From an uncultured Bacillota bacterium (lineage in GTDB: Bacteria > Bacillota > Clostridia > Oscillospirales > Oscillospiraceae), in NCBI GenBank assembly GCA_947383275.1, contig CANDCW010000001.1:27231-91230 (forward strand): a stretch of DNA of 64,000 bases. The letters are read 5' to 3'. The position numbers were made by a program, and so were the translations under genes. Each line of letters begins with the position of its first letter. Within the stretch, counting starts at the first letter, position 1. The notes beneath the pieces were generated by a model. It searched no databases, was not told the origin of the DNA, and saw only the letters and a list, made by a program, of their open reading frames with translations. Shown here piece after piece: positions 45,284-54,656 of the stretch.

Positions 45284-47257
45284 TTAACACATTTTTGCCC
45301 CGGCAGGGATCTTATCGTCCAAAATCAACAGGTTCAGGGCCTCCTCCCCCTTTTCGGTGTGGACGGCGGAGATGAGCATCCCCTTGGACTCCTGGCCCAT
45401 CATCTTCCGGGGGGGCAGGTTGACGATGGCCATAAGGGTTTTGCCGATCAGGTCTTCCGGCTTGTACCACTTGGCGATGCCGGAGAGAATCTGCCGGTCC
45501 GTGCCGGTGCCGTCGTCCAGGGTAAACCTCAGCAGCTTTTCGCTCTTCTTTACCGGCTGGCAGTCCTTCACCTTCACCGCCCGGAAATCGGATTTGCAGA
45601 AGGTGTCGAAGTCAACCTTTTCCTCCAGCTGGGGCTCCAGCTCCAGGTCGGGGAGGGCGGCCCTCCGTGCGGCCTCGCCGGCCTGCGCCAGCTGTTTGAG
45701 AGCCTTTTCCGCGTCCACCCGGGGGAAGAGGTTGTCCCCCCGGACCACAGACACGTCCTGGGGCAGGGAACCCCATACCGCGGCGCTGTCCCAGGTAGAG
45801 TTGGCTTCCGAAGCGCCGGTTTGGCGGAGCACCTCGGCAGCGGAGGAGGGAATGAAGGGGGTGAGCAGAATGCCGCAGACGCGCAGCGTCTCCAGGAGGT
45901 TATACATCACCCGGGCCAGACGGGGGCCGTTGGCCTCCATGTCTTTGGCCAGCACCCAGGGGGCGTTTTCGTCGATATACTTGTTAGCCCGGTCGATGAC
46001 CTTAAAGATCTCCGCCAGGGCGTTCTGGAAAGCGAACTTCTCCATCTGTTCCTCATAGCGCTCCCGCAGGGAGGAGGCCATGCCCACCAGGCCGGCGTCT
46101 TTTTCCGCGTCCTCCGCCTGAAGTTCAGGCAGCGTGCCGCCAAAATACTTGCCTGCCATGGACACGGTGCGGCTAAGCAGGTTGCCCAGGTCGTTGGCCA
46201 GGTCCACGTTGACGGTCTGGATCAGGGCCTCGTTGGAGAAGCTGCCATCGGAGCCGAAGGGGAAGGTGCGCAGCAGGAAGAAGCGCAGGGCGTCCACCCC
46301 GAACATCTCGGCCAGGATATAGGGGTCCACCACGTTGCCCTTGGACTTGGACATCTTGCCTCCATCCAGCAGCAGCCAGCCGTGGCCGAACACCTTTTTG
46401 GGCAGGGGCTCCCCCAGGCTCATGAGCATGGCGGGCCAGATGATGGAGTGGAATCGGACGATTTCCTTGCCCACAAAGTGGACATCGGCAGGCCAGAACG
46501 TGTCGTAGTCGTGGTATTTGTCGTTGTCATAGCCCAGAGCGGTGATATAGTTGGACAGGGCGTCCACCCACACGTAGACCACATGTCCGGGATCGAAGTC
46601 CACGGGGATGCCCCAGGTGAAGGAGGTCCGGGAGACGCATAGGTCCTCCAGGCCAGGCTTGATGAAGTTATTTACCATCTCGTGGACCCGGGAGCGGGGC
46701 TCCAAGAAATCGGTGTCCTCCAGCAGGTGCTGGACCCTGTCCGCGTATTTGGACAGCTTGAAGAAGTAAGCCTCCTCTTCGGCGTCCTGCACGTCCCGGC
46801 CGCAGTCGGGGCACTTGCCGTCTACCAGCTGGCTCTCCGTCCAGAAGGACTCGCAGGGCTTGCAGTACTTGCCCACGTACTTGCCTTTGTAGATGTCCCC
46901 GTTGTCGTGCATCTTTTTGAAAATTTTCTGAATGGCGCAGACATGGTAATCATCGGTTGTGCGGATGAAGCGGTCGTTGCTGATGTTCATCAGCTTCCAA
47001 AGATCCAGAATGCCCCGGGGCCCGGTGACAATGTTGTCCACGAACTGCTGGGGGGTGACCCCGGCCTCCCTGGCCTTGTCCTCAATCTTCTGGCCGTGCT
47101 CGTCGGTGCCGGTGAGGAACATCACCTGGCAGCCGGTGAGGCGCTTGTAGCGGGCCATGGCATCGGTGGCCACGGTGCAGTAGGTGTGGCCGATGTGCAG
47201 CTTATCGCTGGGATAGTAGATGGGGGTGGTGATATAAAAACGTTTTTTGGCTTCCAT
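45284..47257 (-). CDS. metG: Methionyl-tRNA synthetase
   Basis: 657 residues. Class I motifs: ITTPIYYPSDKLHIGHTYCT with the HIGH sequence, and KMSKSKGN near residue 300. The zinc knuckle CKPCESF...CPDCGRDV lies in the connective domain. The C-terminal 110 residues are a tRNA-binding OB fold (FRAVKVKDCQPVKKSEKLLRF; LPPRKMMGQESKGM). Last gene of the mnmA-led operon. Confidence 0.97.
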   Translation of the reverse strand: MEAKKRFYITTPIYYPSDKLHIGHTYCTVATDAMARYKRLTGCQVMFLTGTDEHGQKIEDKAREAGVTPQQFVDNIVTGPRGILDLWKLMNISNDRFIRTTDDYHVCAIQKIFKKMHDNGDIYKGKYVGKYCKPCESFWTESQLVDGKCPDCGRDVQDAEEEAYFFKLSKYADRVQHLLEDTDFLEPRSRVHEMVNNFIKPGLEDLCVSRTSFTWGIPVDFDPGHVVYVWVDALSNYITALGYDNDKYHDYDTFWPADVHFVGKEIVRFHSIIWPAMLMSLGEPLPKKVFGHGWLLLDGGKMSKSKGNVVDPYILAEMFGVDALRFFLLRTFPFGSDGSFSNEALIQTVNVDLANDLGNLLSRTVSMAGKYFGGTLPELQAEDAEKDAGLVGMASSLRERYEEQMEKFAFQNALAEIFKVIDRANKYIDENAPWVLAKDMEANGPRLARVMYNLLETLRVCGILLTPFIPSSAAEVLRQTGASEANSTWDSAAVWGSLPQDVSVVRGDNLFPRVDAEKALKQLAQAGEAARRAALPDLELEPQLEEKVDFDTFCKSDFRAVKVKDCQPVKKSEKLLRFTLDDGTGTDRQILSGIAKWYKPEDLIGKTLMAIVNLPPRKMMGQESKGMLISAVHTEKGEEALNLLILDDKIPAGAKMC

Positions 47258-47273
47258 TCAAATTCATCCTCCG

Positions 47274-48140
47274 TCAAAGATTGATGCCGGGAGCGTCCCC
47301 GGGCTGTTCCATGCTGTCTTCCTCCTGGGGGGGAGGCATTCGTTCTGGCCAGGGGCCGCCCAGCAGGGCTCGGGCAAAGCCTAGGGCGGATAGGGAGAAG
47401 GCTGCGGTGGCGGCTGCGGTAAACAGGTCGGGGCCGCCGGCCAGGGAAGTGATTCCCACCGTAACGCCCATTAAGGCGCAGAAGAGGGTCCGCCGGGGCC
47501 GGGGCCTGCCGTAGAGAAAGCCGGCGGCGTAGTAATGGGCCAAGGTGAGCAGCAGGGCGGCAAAGAGGGAGAAGCCGTATTTCATCAGTACCGGCTCGGT
47601 ACCGTGCTTCAAGTGGCTGGCGAACACCCACACCAACGCCGCCAGGGCGGGGAAGGGGGCCAGGAAGCAGCCGCTATGGTTCAGCGTTCCCCGGTAGGCC
47701 ATCCGGCCCATGTGCAATAGGCCCAGCCCGGCCGGGATGCACAGCGCCCCCGTAAGCAGCTGGGAGGCGGGAAGGGAGAGCTGGTACAGCTCCGGTGCGG
47801 CCCGCCACAGCCGGAGGGCCTGGAAGCCGCCCTGCATCCCCAGGCCCCCGGCGGCAAACAGGAGCAGCCCAGCGGCGGCAAGGACGGCCATCTGCCCCGC
47901 GTCCGGCGAGCCGAAGGCGGGAAGGAAGTCGTCCAGGCCCTCCCGCTTTTTCAGGGACGAGAGCAGGAAGACCACGGCCATTAGAGCGGTAAAGCCCAGC
48001 AGGGCGCAGGTGGCGGGGGCGCCGTTAACAAACAGGCCCAGGTCGGGCTGATAAGCGCTGGCAAGCTGCCACCGCCGCAGGAAGAACCCGGCCGCGCCCC
48101 CGGCGACAGCCAGGGCGGGCAGGATGATGTCTTTTCTCAT
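47274..48140 (-). CDS. Multi-helix membrane protein, unknown
   Basis: 289 residues starting MRKDIILPALAVAGGAAGFF at 48140 behind GAGAGGA; the frame is open further upstream without a ribosome site. Around seven to eight hydrophobic segments, then a cytoplasmic Pro/Glu-rich tail (MPPPQEEDSMEQPG). No family recognised. It lies 17 bases upstream of metG and may share its transcript. Confidence 0.75.
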   Translation of the reverse strand: MRKDIILPALAVAGGAAGFFLRRWQLASAYQPDLGLFVNGAPATCALLGFTALMAVVFLLSSLKKREGLDDFLPAFGSPDAGQMAVLAAAGLLLFAAGGLGMQGGFQALRLWRAAPELYQLSLPASQLLTGALCIPAGLGLLHMGRMAYRGTLNHSGCFLAPFPALAALVWVFASHLKHGTEPVLMKYGFSLFAALLLTLAHYYAAGFLYGRPRPRRTLFCALMGVTVGITSLAGGPDLFTAAATAAFSLSALGFARALLGGPWPERMPPPQEEDSMEQPGDAPGINL

Positions 48141-48220
48141 CACTATAATCCTCTCATTGGGAAGATGTTGTCTATAATGAAGGTTATCATATACCAGACA
48201 GGAGGAAAAATCAATCCTTT

Positions 48221-48520
48221 TTACAGCTGCGGCCTTCTGCCGGGGCCATTGTTTTTCCTTCCAAACTGAAACCACAAGGCAATGAGCAGCAGGATGACGC
48301 CCAAGATGGTGCCCAGCGCGCTGACCAGCTGGGAGATCAGGCCCTTGTAGTCCAAAATGGAGAAAAAGGCCAGAAACACCAGGTCGCCGTACAGCAAAAG
48401 CCGGGCGGTGGGGTCCATGCGCTTTCTGGCCCGGTCCTTCCCGTCGGCCAGCTTTTCCTGCTCGACCTGGCGCTTCAATTCCACAGTGCGGCTGTGCCTG
48501 CGTTTTTTGTTCTTAGCCAT
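48221..48520 (-). CDS. Small membrane protein with basic N-terminus, unknown
   Basis: 99 residues. A strongly basic, coiled N-terminal 40 residues (KNKKRRHSRTVELKRQVEQE) precede two hydrophobic segments (LLLYGDLVFLAFFSIL and ALGTILGVILLLIALWF). It overlaps the end of mnmA by eight bases, so is probably co-translated. No function can be assigned. Confidence 0.75.
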   Translation of the reverse strand: MAKNKKRRHSRTVELKRQVEQEKLADGKDRARKRMDPTARLLLYGDLVFLAFFSILDYKGLISQLVSALGTILGVILLLIALWFQFGRKNNGPGRRPQL

Positions 48521-49601
48521 GGGACGCTCCTTTCACAATGGCGGCCGCGCCCACAACCAGATCGCCGTCATAGAGTACTACGGCCTGGCCCGGGGTAATG
48601 GCCCGCTGGGGCTGGTCAAAGGTGAGCCGGATGGAGTCCTCGCCGGTTTGCTCCACGGTGCAGGGCTGCTCCGCCATACGGTAGCGGATTTTCGCCCGGA
48701 GGCGGACGGGGCCGTCCAGCCGGCTGCAGGGGATGAGGTTCAAGTGGTTGGCGGTGAGGGTCCGGGTAAAGAGGCTGGCATTGTCCGACAGGACCACGGC
48801 GTTATCCTCAGGGCGAAGCTCCTTCACATACAGCCGCCCGGCGCTAGAGGACACGCCCAATCCCCGGCGCTGGCCCACGGTGTAGTCGATGATGCCTGTG
48901 TGCTGCCCCAAAGCGGCCCCGGACTGGCTCAGGTAGGGGCCGGGGGGGTAGTCCTTGCCGGTGTGGCGGCGGATAAACGCGCCGTAGTTCTTGTCGGGAA
49001 CGAAGCAGATGTCCTGGCTGTCCCGTTTGCGGGCGTTGAGAAGACCGGCCCTGGCGGCAATGGAGCGCACCTCCTCCTTGGACAGCTCCCCCAGGGGGAA
49101 CAGGGCCCGGGACAACTGCTCCTGGTTGAGGACGGCCAGCACATAGCTCTGATCCTTGTCGAGGTGGGCCGCCTTTTTCAGCAGCCAGCGCCCGGAGCCA
49201 GCGTCGTAGTCCAGGCGGGCGTAGTGGCCGGTGGCGACTTTGCCCCAGCCCAGCTCGCCGGCCCGGCGGAGCAGCGCGCCGAACTTCAGCTTCCGGTTGC
49301 ACTCCACACAGGGGTTGGGCGTCTCTCCCGCCTCATAGGAGCGGACAAAGGGCTCTACCACTTCCGCCTGGAAGCAGTTTGTAAAGTTGAATACGTAGTG
49401 GGGGATGTGAAGGCGGAACGCCGCGGCCCGGGCATCCTCCACATCGTCCAGGGAACAGCAGGCGCTCTCCCCGTTCAGGCCGGCCGGGGCGGCCAGCTTC
49501 AGGGTGACGCCTACAACGTCGTGTCCTGCCTGCTGGAGGAGCAGGGCGGCGGCGGAGCTGTCTACTCCGCCGCTCATGGCGGCGGCAGTTTTTTTGTCCA
49601 T
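48513..49601 (-). CDS. mnmA: tRNA-specific 2-thiouridylase MnmA
   Basis: Adds sulfur to U34 of Lys, Glu and Gln tRNAs. The PP-loop AAAMSGGVDSSAAALLL opens the protein. The catalytic cysteines are in NPCVECNRKLKFG and DSQDICFVPDKNY. GQRRGLGVSSSAGRLYV and the C-terminal barrel follow. I start at 49601 (MDKKTAAAMSGG) with GGAGG seven bases upstream, giving 362 residues, the normal size; an open frame upstream to 49751 is not supported. Confidence 0.95.
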   Translation of the reverse strand: MDKKTAAAMSGGVDSSAAALLLQQAGHDVVGVTLKLAAPAGLNGESACCSLDDVEDARAAAFRLHIPHYVFNFTNCFQAEVVEPFVRSYEAGETPNPCVECNRKLKFGALLRRAGELGWGKVATGHYARLDYDAGSGRWLLKKAAHLDKDQSYVLAVLNQEQLSRALFPLGELSKEEVRSIAARAGLLNARKRDSQDICFVPDKNYGAFIRRHTGKDYPPGPYLSQSGAALGQHTGIIDYTVGQRRGLGVSSSAGRLYVKELRPEDNAVVLSDNASLFTRTLTANHLNLIPCSRLDGPVRLRAKIRYRMAEQPCTVEQTGEDSIRLTFDQPQRAITPGQAVVLYDGDLVVGAAAIVKGASHG

Positions 49602-49705
49602 AAGGGCCTCCATGGTCATATCGCTGAAAATTATGAAAAGTATACCACAAATTTCCCCCGCTGGCAACTTCAAACCCCTGGAAAGACCGGGTTGAGCGGG
49701 TGTAA

Positions 49706-49787
49706 AATACATCTTGTATTCATGGGGGCAAAGCATGGAAAGACGGCACAAGATGTAGTAGACAAAGGGGGCGGAGTATGCTATAAT
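49706..49787 (+). promoter_or_regulatory. nrdD promoter with two NrdR-box-like repeats
   Basis: TAGACA (49759-49764) and extended -10 TGC-TATAAT (TATAAT 49782-49787) are 17 bases apart. TACATCTTGTA (49708-49718) and CACAAGATGTA (49747-49757) are inverted copies of one motif, 39 bases centre to centre, the second touching the -35. Their sequence resembles NrdR boxes, which repress ribonucleotide reductase genes. The spacing is not a whole number of turns, so the NrdR assignment is tentative. Confidence 0.7.
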
Positions 49788-49868
49788 CCCTCATGGACTC
49801 TGAGCCGGGGGCCGCGTTTGGAAGGAGACGGTCCCGCCGGGGTCTTTTACTATGAGAGGAGAACAGGC

Positions 49869-51995
49869 ATGAAGGTTATCAAACGGGACGGCGCCAGCGT
49901 GGATTACGACCGCAGTAAAATTGTCATCGCGATTGAGAAAGCCAACGCGGAAGTCCCTGAGGCGGAGCGGATGAGCCGTGAGGGCATCGACGCCATTATT
50001 GAGGGAATTGAGGCGCAGAAGCGCAAGCGCATCCTGGTGGAGGACATCCAGGATCTGGTGGAGCAGGGGCTGGTGGCCGCAAATAAATTTCATCTGGCCA
50101 AAACTTATATTATCTACCGCTACAACCGGGCCCTGGTCCGGAAGGCCAATACCACGGACGAATCCATATTGGCCCTGCTGCGCAACGAAAACAAGGAGCT
50201 GGCCGAGGAGAACTCCAACAAGAACACCATGATCGCCGCCACACAGCGGGATTACATTGCCGGCGAGGTGAGCCGGGACCTGACCCGGCGCATTCTTTTG
50301 CCCGAGCACATCTCAAAGGCCCACGACGAGGGCGCCATCCATTTCCATGACGCCGACTACTTTGTCCAGCCCATCTTCAACTGCTGCCTGATTAACATCG
50401 GCGACATGCTGGAAAACGGGGCCGTGATGAACGGCAAGCTCATTGAGAGCCCCAAGAGCTTCCAGGTGGCGTGCACCGTGGTTACGCAGATTATTGCGTG
50501 CGTGGCCTCCAACCAGTACGGCGGGCAGAGCGTGGATCTGCGCCATCTGGGCAAATATCTGCGCCGCAGCCGGGAGAAGTTCAAGGCCCATGTGGCCTAC
50601 GAGTGCGCCGGGCAGGTGGACGAGGCCACCATGGAGCGGCTGGTGGACGACCAGGTGCGCAGCGAGCTGAAAAACGGCGTTCAGACCCTTCAGTACCAGA
50701 TCAATACCCTGATGACCACCAACGGGCAGTCCCCCTTTGTGACGCTGTTCCTCAACCTCCAGCAGGGCGACCCCTATATTCGGGAGAATGCCATGATTAT
50801 CGAGGAGGTACTCCGCCAGCGGCTGGAGGGCATCAAAAACGAGGCGGGCGTCTACATCACCCCGGCCTTTCCCAAGCTGGTCTATGTGCTGGATGAGCAT
50901 AACTGCCTGAAGGGCGGGGAGTACGACTATCTCACCCAGCTGGCCGTCAAGTGCTCCGCCAAGCGGATGTACCCCGACTATATCTCCGCGAAAAAAATGC
51001 GGGAGAACTACCAGGGCAACGTGTTCTCTCCCATGGGCTGCCGGTCCTTCCTGGCGCCCTGGAAGGACGAGGAGGGCAATTACAAGTTTGAAGGCCGGTT
51101 CAACCAGGGCGTGGTGTCTCTGAACCTGCCCCAGATCGGCATCCTGGCCCACGGCGACGACGACAAGTTTTGGGCGCTGCTGGACGAACGGCTTCAGCTG
51201 TGCTTTGAGGCCCTGATGTGCCGCCACAACGCCCTGAGGAAGGTCCGCTCCGATTCCTCCCCCATCCACTGGCAGTACGGCGCCATCGCCCGCCTGCCCA
51301 AGGGAGCGTCCATTGAGCCGCTGCTCTATGGCGGGTACTCCTCTATTTCGCTGGGGTATATCGGGCTGTATGAGGTGACCAAGCTGATGCGCGGGGTCAG
51401 CCATACCCAGCCCGGCGGCAGCGAATTTGCCCTGGCGGTAATGAAGCGGCTTCGCCGTGCATGTGACGACTGGAAGGCGGAGACCAATATCGGGTTTGCC
51501 CTCTATGGCACGCCCGCCGAGTCTTTGTGCTACCGCTTTGCCCGCATCGACAAGGAGCGCTTCGGTACAATATCTGATGTGACAGACAAGGGATATTACA
51601 CCAATAGCTATCATGTAGATGTCCGGGAGAAGATCGACGCCTTCGATAAGTTTACCTTCGAAAGCCAGTTCCAGAAGATCTCCACCGGCGGATGTATCTC
51701 CTATGTGGAAATTCCCAACCTGCGCCACAATTTGGAGGCCCTGGCGGATGTGGTCCGGTTCATTTACGACAACATCCAGTACGCCGAATTCAACATCAAA
51801 AGCGACTACTGCCAGTGCTGCGGCTTCGATGGCGAGATTGAGATCAACGAGGACTTCCAGTGGGAGTGCCCCGTCTGCCACAACAAGGACCAGTCCAAGA
51901 TGAACGTCACCCGCCGCACCTGCGGGTATTTGGGTGAAAACTTCTGGAACGTGGGCAAGACCAAGGAGATTAAGGCGAGAGTGCTGCATCTGTGA
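49869..51995 (+). CDS. nrdD: Anaerobic ribonucleoside-triphosphate reductase
   Basis: Class III glycyl-radical enzyme that makes dNTPs without oxygen. The N-terminal ATP-cone begins MKVIKRDGASVDYDRSKIVI. The barrel region has IHFHDADYFVQPIFNC. The zinc site is CQCCGFDG and CPVCHN near the C-terminus, and the glycyl radical lies in RRTCGYLG near residue 683. Start at 49869 (708 residues, normal); the same frame is open for 1.5 kb upstream, antisense to mnmA, which is coincidental. NrdG is encoded two genes downstream. Confidence 0.97.
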   Translation: MKVIKRDGASVDYDRSKIVIAIEKANAEVPEAERMSREGIDAIIEGIEAQKRKRILVEDIQDLVEQGLVAANKFHLAKTYIIYRYNRALVRKANTTDESILALLRNENKELAEENSNKNTMIAATQRDYIAGEVSRDLTRRILLPEHISKAHDEGAIHFHDADYFVQPIFNCCLINIGDMLENGAVMNGKLIESPKSFQVACTVVTQIIACVASNQYGGQSVDLRHLGKYLRRSREKFKAHVAYECAGQVDEATMERLVDDQVRSELKNGVQTLQYQINTLMTTNGQSPFVTLFLNLQQGDPYIRENAMIIEEVLRQRLEGIKNEAGVYITPAFPKLVYVLDEHNCLKGGEYDYLTQLAVKCSAKRMYPDYISAKKMRENYQGNVFSPMGCRSFLAPWKDEEGNYKFEGRFNQGVVSLNLPQIGILAHGDDDKFWALLDERLQLCFEALMCRHNALRKVRSDSSPIHWQYGAIARLPKGASIEPLLYGGYSSISLGYIGLYEVTKLMRGVSHTQPGGSEFALAVMKRLRRACDDWKAETNIGFALYGTPAESLCYRFARIDKERFGTISDVTDKGYYTNSYHVDVREKIDAFDKFTFESQFQKISTGGCISYVEIPNLRHNLEALADVVRFIYDNIQYAEFNIKSDYCQCCGFDGEIEINEDFQWECPVCHNKDQSKMNVTRRTCGYLGENFWNVGKTKEIKARVLHL

Positions 51996-52103
51996 GCCCC
52001 GGGCTGCGCCAGATACCCCGCTCACCTTCAAAAAGGAGAGCAAAGAATATTCCTGCGGGGCCTCTGAAAGAGGCCCCGATGTTATCCTGGGAGATGATCT
52101 GCA

Positions 52104-52619
52104 ATGGACCAATACCGCACCTCCGGCACAATGAATGAGGATACTCTGCGGGAATTCAGCAAATATTTTCTGCCGCCCAAGTCCAAGCTGATGGCGCTGA
52201 TATTTATCCTTGTGTTCGGTGTCACGGCGGTTTTGAATTTTATGGGCGGGAATATGGTCATGGCAGCGATTGCTGCGATTGCTGTGGTGGTTTTTATTGT
52301 GGAAGTCCCGTTAATAAAGCGGCGGATGCTCCGGAACAACATTGCCCGCCTCCGGGAGAACTACCCGAGTGGCTGCTGCCGGTATGAGAGCTTTTTTGTC
52401 GTGGACGGGGTCCATATCCACAACCTGTCCAACGGCGGCGAGAGCCTGCTGCGCTACGAGAATTTTGCCCGGGCCGCGGAGACGGAGCATGTCTTTTTCG
52501 TCATCAGCAAAATGCAGCAGTTCTTTCTGGTGTTCAAGGACTGTCTTACCCCGGAGCAGCAGAAGAGCTTTCTGCCCTTTTTAAAGGAAAAATGCCCCAA
52601 GCTGAAAATCATGCGGTAA
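52104..52619 (+). CDS. YcxB-like membrane protein
   Basis: 171 residues. Two adjacent hydrophobic segments (near residues 28-45 and 50-66) are followed by a soluble part with YESFFVVDGVHIHNLSNGGES and LRYENFARAAETEHVFFVIS, resembling the YcxB-like domain found in many Firmicutes. The function of that family is not known to me. It sits between nrdD and nrdG, 108 bases after the former and 10 before the latter. A GGGGCCTCT/AGAGGCCCC hairpin lies upstream at 52058-52078. No link to ribonucleotide reduction can be read from the sequence. Confidence 0.75.
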   Translation: MDQYRTSGTMNEDTLREFSKYFLPPKSKLMALIFILVFGVTAVLNFMGGNMVMAAIAAIAVVVFIVEVPLIKRRMLRNNIARLRENYPSGCCRYESFFVVDGVHIHNLSNGGESLLRYENFARAAETEHVFFVISKMQQFFLVFKDCLTPEQQKSFLPFLKEKCPKLKIMR

Positions 52620-52629
52620 GGAGAAGGTT

Positions 52630-53145
52630 ATGAACTATGCCGACATTAAAAAGGTAGACGTGGCCAACGGGCCGGGTGTTCGGGTGTCGCTGTTTGTTTC
52701 CGGCTGCACCCACCGCTGCGAGGGGTGCTTTAACCCCGAGACCTGGGATTTTTCCTACGGGGCTCCCTTCGGAGAGGCTGAAATCGTAAAAATCCTCGCC
52801 CTGCTGGCTCCGGACCACATTCGGGGGCTGTCTCTGCTGGGAGGGGAACCCTTTGAGCCGCAAAACCAGGCCCCGGTACTGGAGCTGGTGCGCCGGGTGC
52901 GGAAGGAGCTGCCTGGCAAGAGCATCTGGTGCTACACCGGCTATCTCTACGAGGAGCTGGACCAGATCGGGGACCACGGCCGGGAGCTGCTGGAGCTGCT
53001 GGATGTGCTGGTAGACGGCCCCTTTGTCCTGGCGAAAAAGGACCTGGGCCTGCGCTTCCGGGGTTCCAATAACCAGCGGATCATTGACGTGCCCGCCTCC
53101 CTCCATGGGGGAGGAGTTCGGCTGGCGGACGGCTATATGAAATAA
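52630..53145 (+). CDS. nrdG: Anaerobic ribonucleotide reductase activating protein
   Basis: Radical SAM enzyme that generates the glycyl radical on NrdD. The Fe-S motif SGCTHRCEGCFN gives the CxxxCxxC pattern near residue 26; LSLLGGEPFEPQN is the SAM-contact GGEP motif. 171 residues, normal. TAAGGAGAAGG precedes the ATG. Confidence 0.96.
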   Translation: MNYADIKKVDVANGPGVRVSLFVSGCTHRCEGCFNPETWDFSYGAPFGEAEIVKILALLAPDHIRGLSLLGGEPFEPQNQAPVLELVRRVRKELPGKSIWCYTGYLYEELDQIGDHGRELLELLDVLVDGPFVLAKKDLGLRFRGSNNQRIIDVPASLHGGGVRLADGYMK

Positions 53146-53182
53146 AGGACGCCCGCATATCAGAAATAACTCAAGATGATGC

Positions 53183-53220
53183 AAAAGGAAGCCGCTCCGG
53201 TTTTGGGGCAGCTTCCTTTT
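53183..53220 (+). terminator. Terminator after nrdG
   Basis: AAAAGGAAGC and GCTTCCTTTT pair, with further internal pairing around GGTTTT; A/T runs flank both sides. Confidence 0.85.
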
Positions 53221-53289
53221 CAAAATTTGTGCGTCCGCTATGAATAGATATGACTATTATGATTTTGGAATACGAAAACGAATTGGGAG

Positions 53290-53877
53290 TTAAGAAAAGG
53301 GAACAAAAAGCGGCGGTCCGTCTAACCGTACCACCTGGTCCGTGTGCTCCAGCACCGCCTCCTCGTGACTGACCAGAAGGACGGGAGCCGGGAGGGCTTT
53401 CAGGCGCTCCAGGATGCGCAAAGCCCGGGGCAGGTCCACCCCGGCGAAGGGCTCGTCCAGGAGATAGAGCCGGGCGGGGAGGGCCAGGCAGCGGGCCAGG
53501 GCCAGGCGCCGGCCCATGCCGCCGGACAGGGCGGCGGGCCGGGACAGCTCCTCGCCGGTGAGCTCCGCCAGGTCCAGCAGGGCGGAGGCCGCGCCCCGCC
53601 GGTCCTTGGGCAGAACGTCGGTGAGATGCTGCTCTACCGTCCGCCAGGGGAGGAGGCGGTCGTCCTGAAAGAGGAGGGCGGTCTGCCTGGGCGTAATGCC
53701 CTCCACCACGCCGCTTTGGGGGGCCTGCAGTCCGGCCAGAATGCGGAGCAGGGTGGTTTTGCCGCAGCCCGAGGGCCCGCTGAGGGCGGTGACGCCTGCG
53801 TCCGGAATCGGGAGGGAGAAGCGGTCCAGGACGGGCCTGTCCCCGAAGGAGACGGTGAGCTCCCTGCAGAGGATCAT
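53290..53877 (-). CDS. ABC transporter ATP-binding protein, NitT/TauT type
   Basis: 195 residues, at the small end for the family (about 240-260). Walker [16 protein letters not shown]-loop [14 protein letters not shown], signature [17 protein letters not shown], Walker [15 protein letters not shown], and switch His in [10 protein letters not shown]. The Arg at the usual Gln of the signature (GGMGRR rather than GGMRQR) is a small oddity. Start at 53877, overlapping the permease stop by four bases; a longer frame upstream is the permease gene read in another frame. Last of the operon. Confidence 0.9.
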   Translation of the reverse strand: MILCRELTVSFGDRPVLDRFSLPIPDAGVTALSGPSGCGKTTLLRILAGLQAPQSGVVEGITPRQTALLFQDDRLLPWRTVEQHLTDVLPKDRRGAASALLDLAELTGEELSRPAALSGGMGRRLALARCLALPARLYLLDEPFAGVDLPRALRILERLKALPAPVLLVSHEEAVLEHTDQVVRLDGPPLFVPFS

Positions 53878-54656
53878 GCCTGCCGCCCCCTTCCCCACTT
53901 GGCCAGGCAGGCCCTGAGCATGCGCTCCAGCGCCAGGCTCAGGGCGACAGTGACTGCCGTCCAGGCAAAGAGCTGTGGAATGTCCAAATAATACTTGGTG
54001 TAATAAATCTGCTGGCCTAGGGAGGGCTCCGGAAGGCAGAGCACCTCGGCGGCTACCCCGGACTTCCAGGCCAGCCCGGTGGCGGTAGATAGGGCGGACA
54101 GGATGTGGGGACGCAGGGAGGGCAGGTAGATCAGGTGGATCGTCTTTCCCAGAGAAAACCGGTAAGCCCGGGCCAGCTCCAGAAGTTTGGCGTCTGTGGC
54201 CTGAATGCCCCGGGAGAGGCTGTCCCACACAACGGGCAGGACCATCAGGGCGGAGATGACGGACGGGACGTTGTCCCGCCCCGTCCACAGCAGGACCAGC
54301 AGGATGAAGGAGGCCACCGGAGCGGCCCGCACCACCCGGATGGCGGGGGAGAACAGCCGGCCGCACCAGGCGCTGACGCAGGTCAGCACGGCCAGCGCCG
54401 CACCCAGGAGGATGCCCCAGCCCAGCCCGATGGCGATCCGGCTCAGAGAGGCCAGCACTGTGGCCCAGAATTCCCCCGTGCCGGCCAGGGCGGTCAGGGC
54501 GTTCCAAACGGAGGCGGGGTAGGGCAGCAGCAGCTCGTTGCCCCTGCCGCCCACATGCCTGTCCACCAAAAGGGCGCAACCCTGCCAGACCCCCAGCCAG
54601 AAGGCGGGGGCCGGCAGGGCGTACATCAGTTTTTTCAGGGACCTAGCCCACGCCAT
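53874..54656 (-). CDS. ABC transporter permease, NitT/TauT (SsuC-like) type
   Basis: 260 residues, about six membrane segments. The conserved cytoplasmic loop is [48 protein letters not shown] (residue region 150-197; key residues G in SLGKT and the [14 protein letters not shown] stretch, matching TauC/SsuC). Start at 54656 ([13 protein letters not shown]), overlapping the binding-protein stop by 14 bases; a few more codons upstream are open. Confidence 0.88.
   Translation of the reverse strand: MAWARSLKKLMYALPAPAFWLGVWQGCALLVDRHVGGRGNELLLPYPASVWNALTALAGTGEFWATVLASLSRIAIGLGWGILLGAALAVLTCVSAWCGRLFSPAIRVVRAAPVASFILLVLLWTGRDNVPSVISALMVLPVVWDSLSRGIQATDAKLLELARAYRFSLGKTIHLIYLPSLRPHILSALSTATGLAWKSGVAAEVLCLPEPSLGQQIYYTKYYLDIPQLFAWTAVTVALSLALERMLRACLAKWGRGRQA

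Noticed and set aside
48357..49868. 500-codon N-terminal extension of nrdD
   Set aside because: It is the antisense of mnmA; a normal NrdD start with a ribosome site lies at 49869.
53290..54579. 429-codon frame joining the ABC ATPase to upstream sequence
   Set aside because: The upstream part is the permease gene in another frame; the ATPase starts at 53877 with the normal [12 protein letters not shown] opening.
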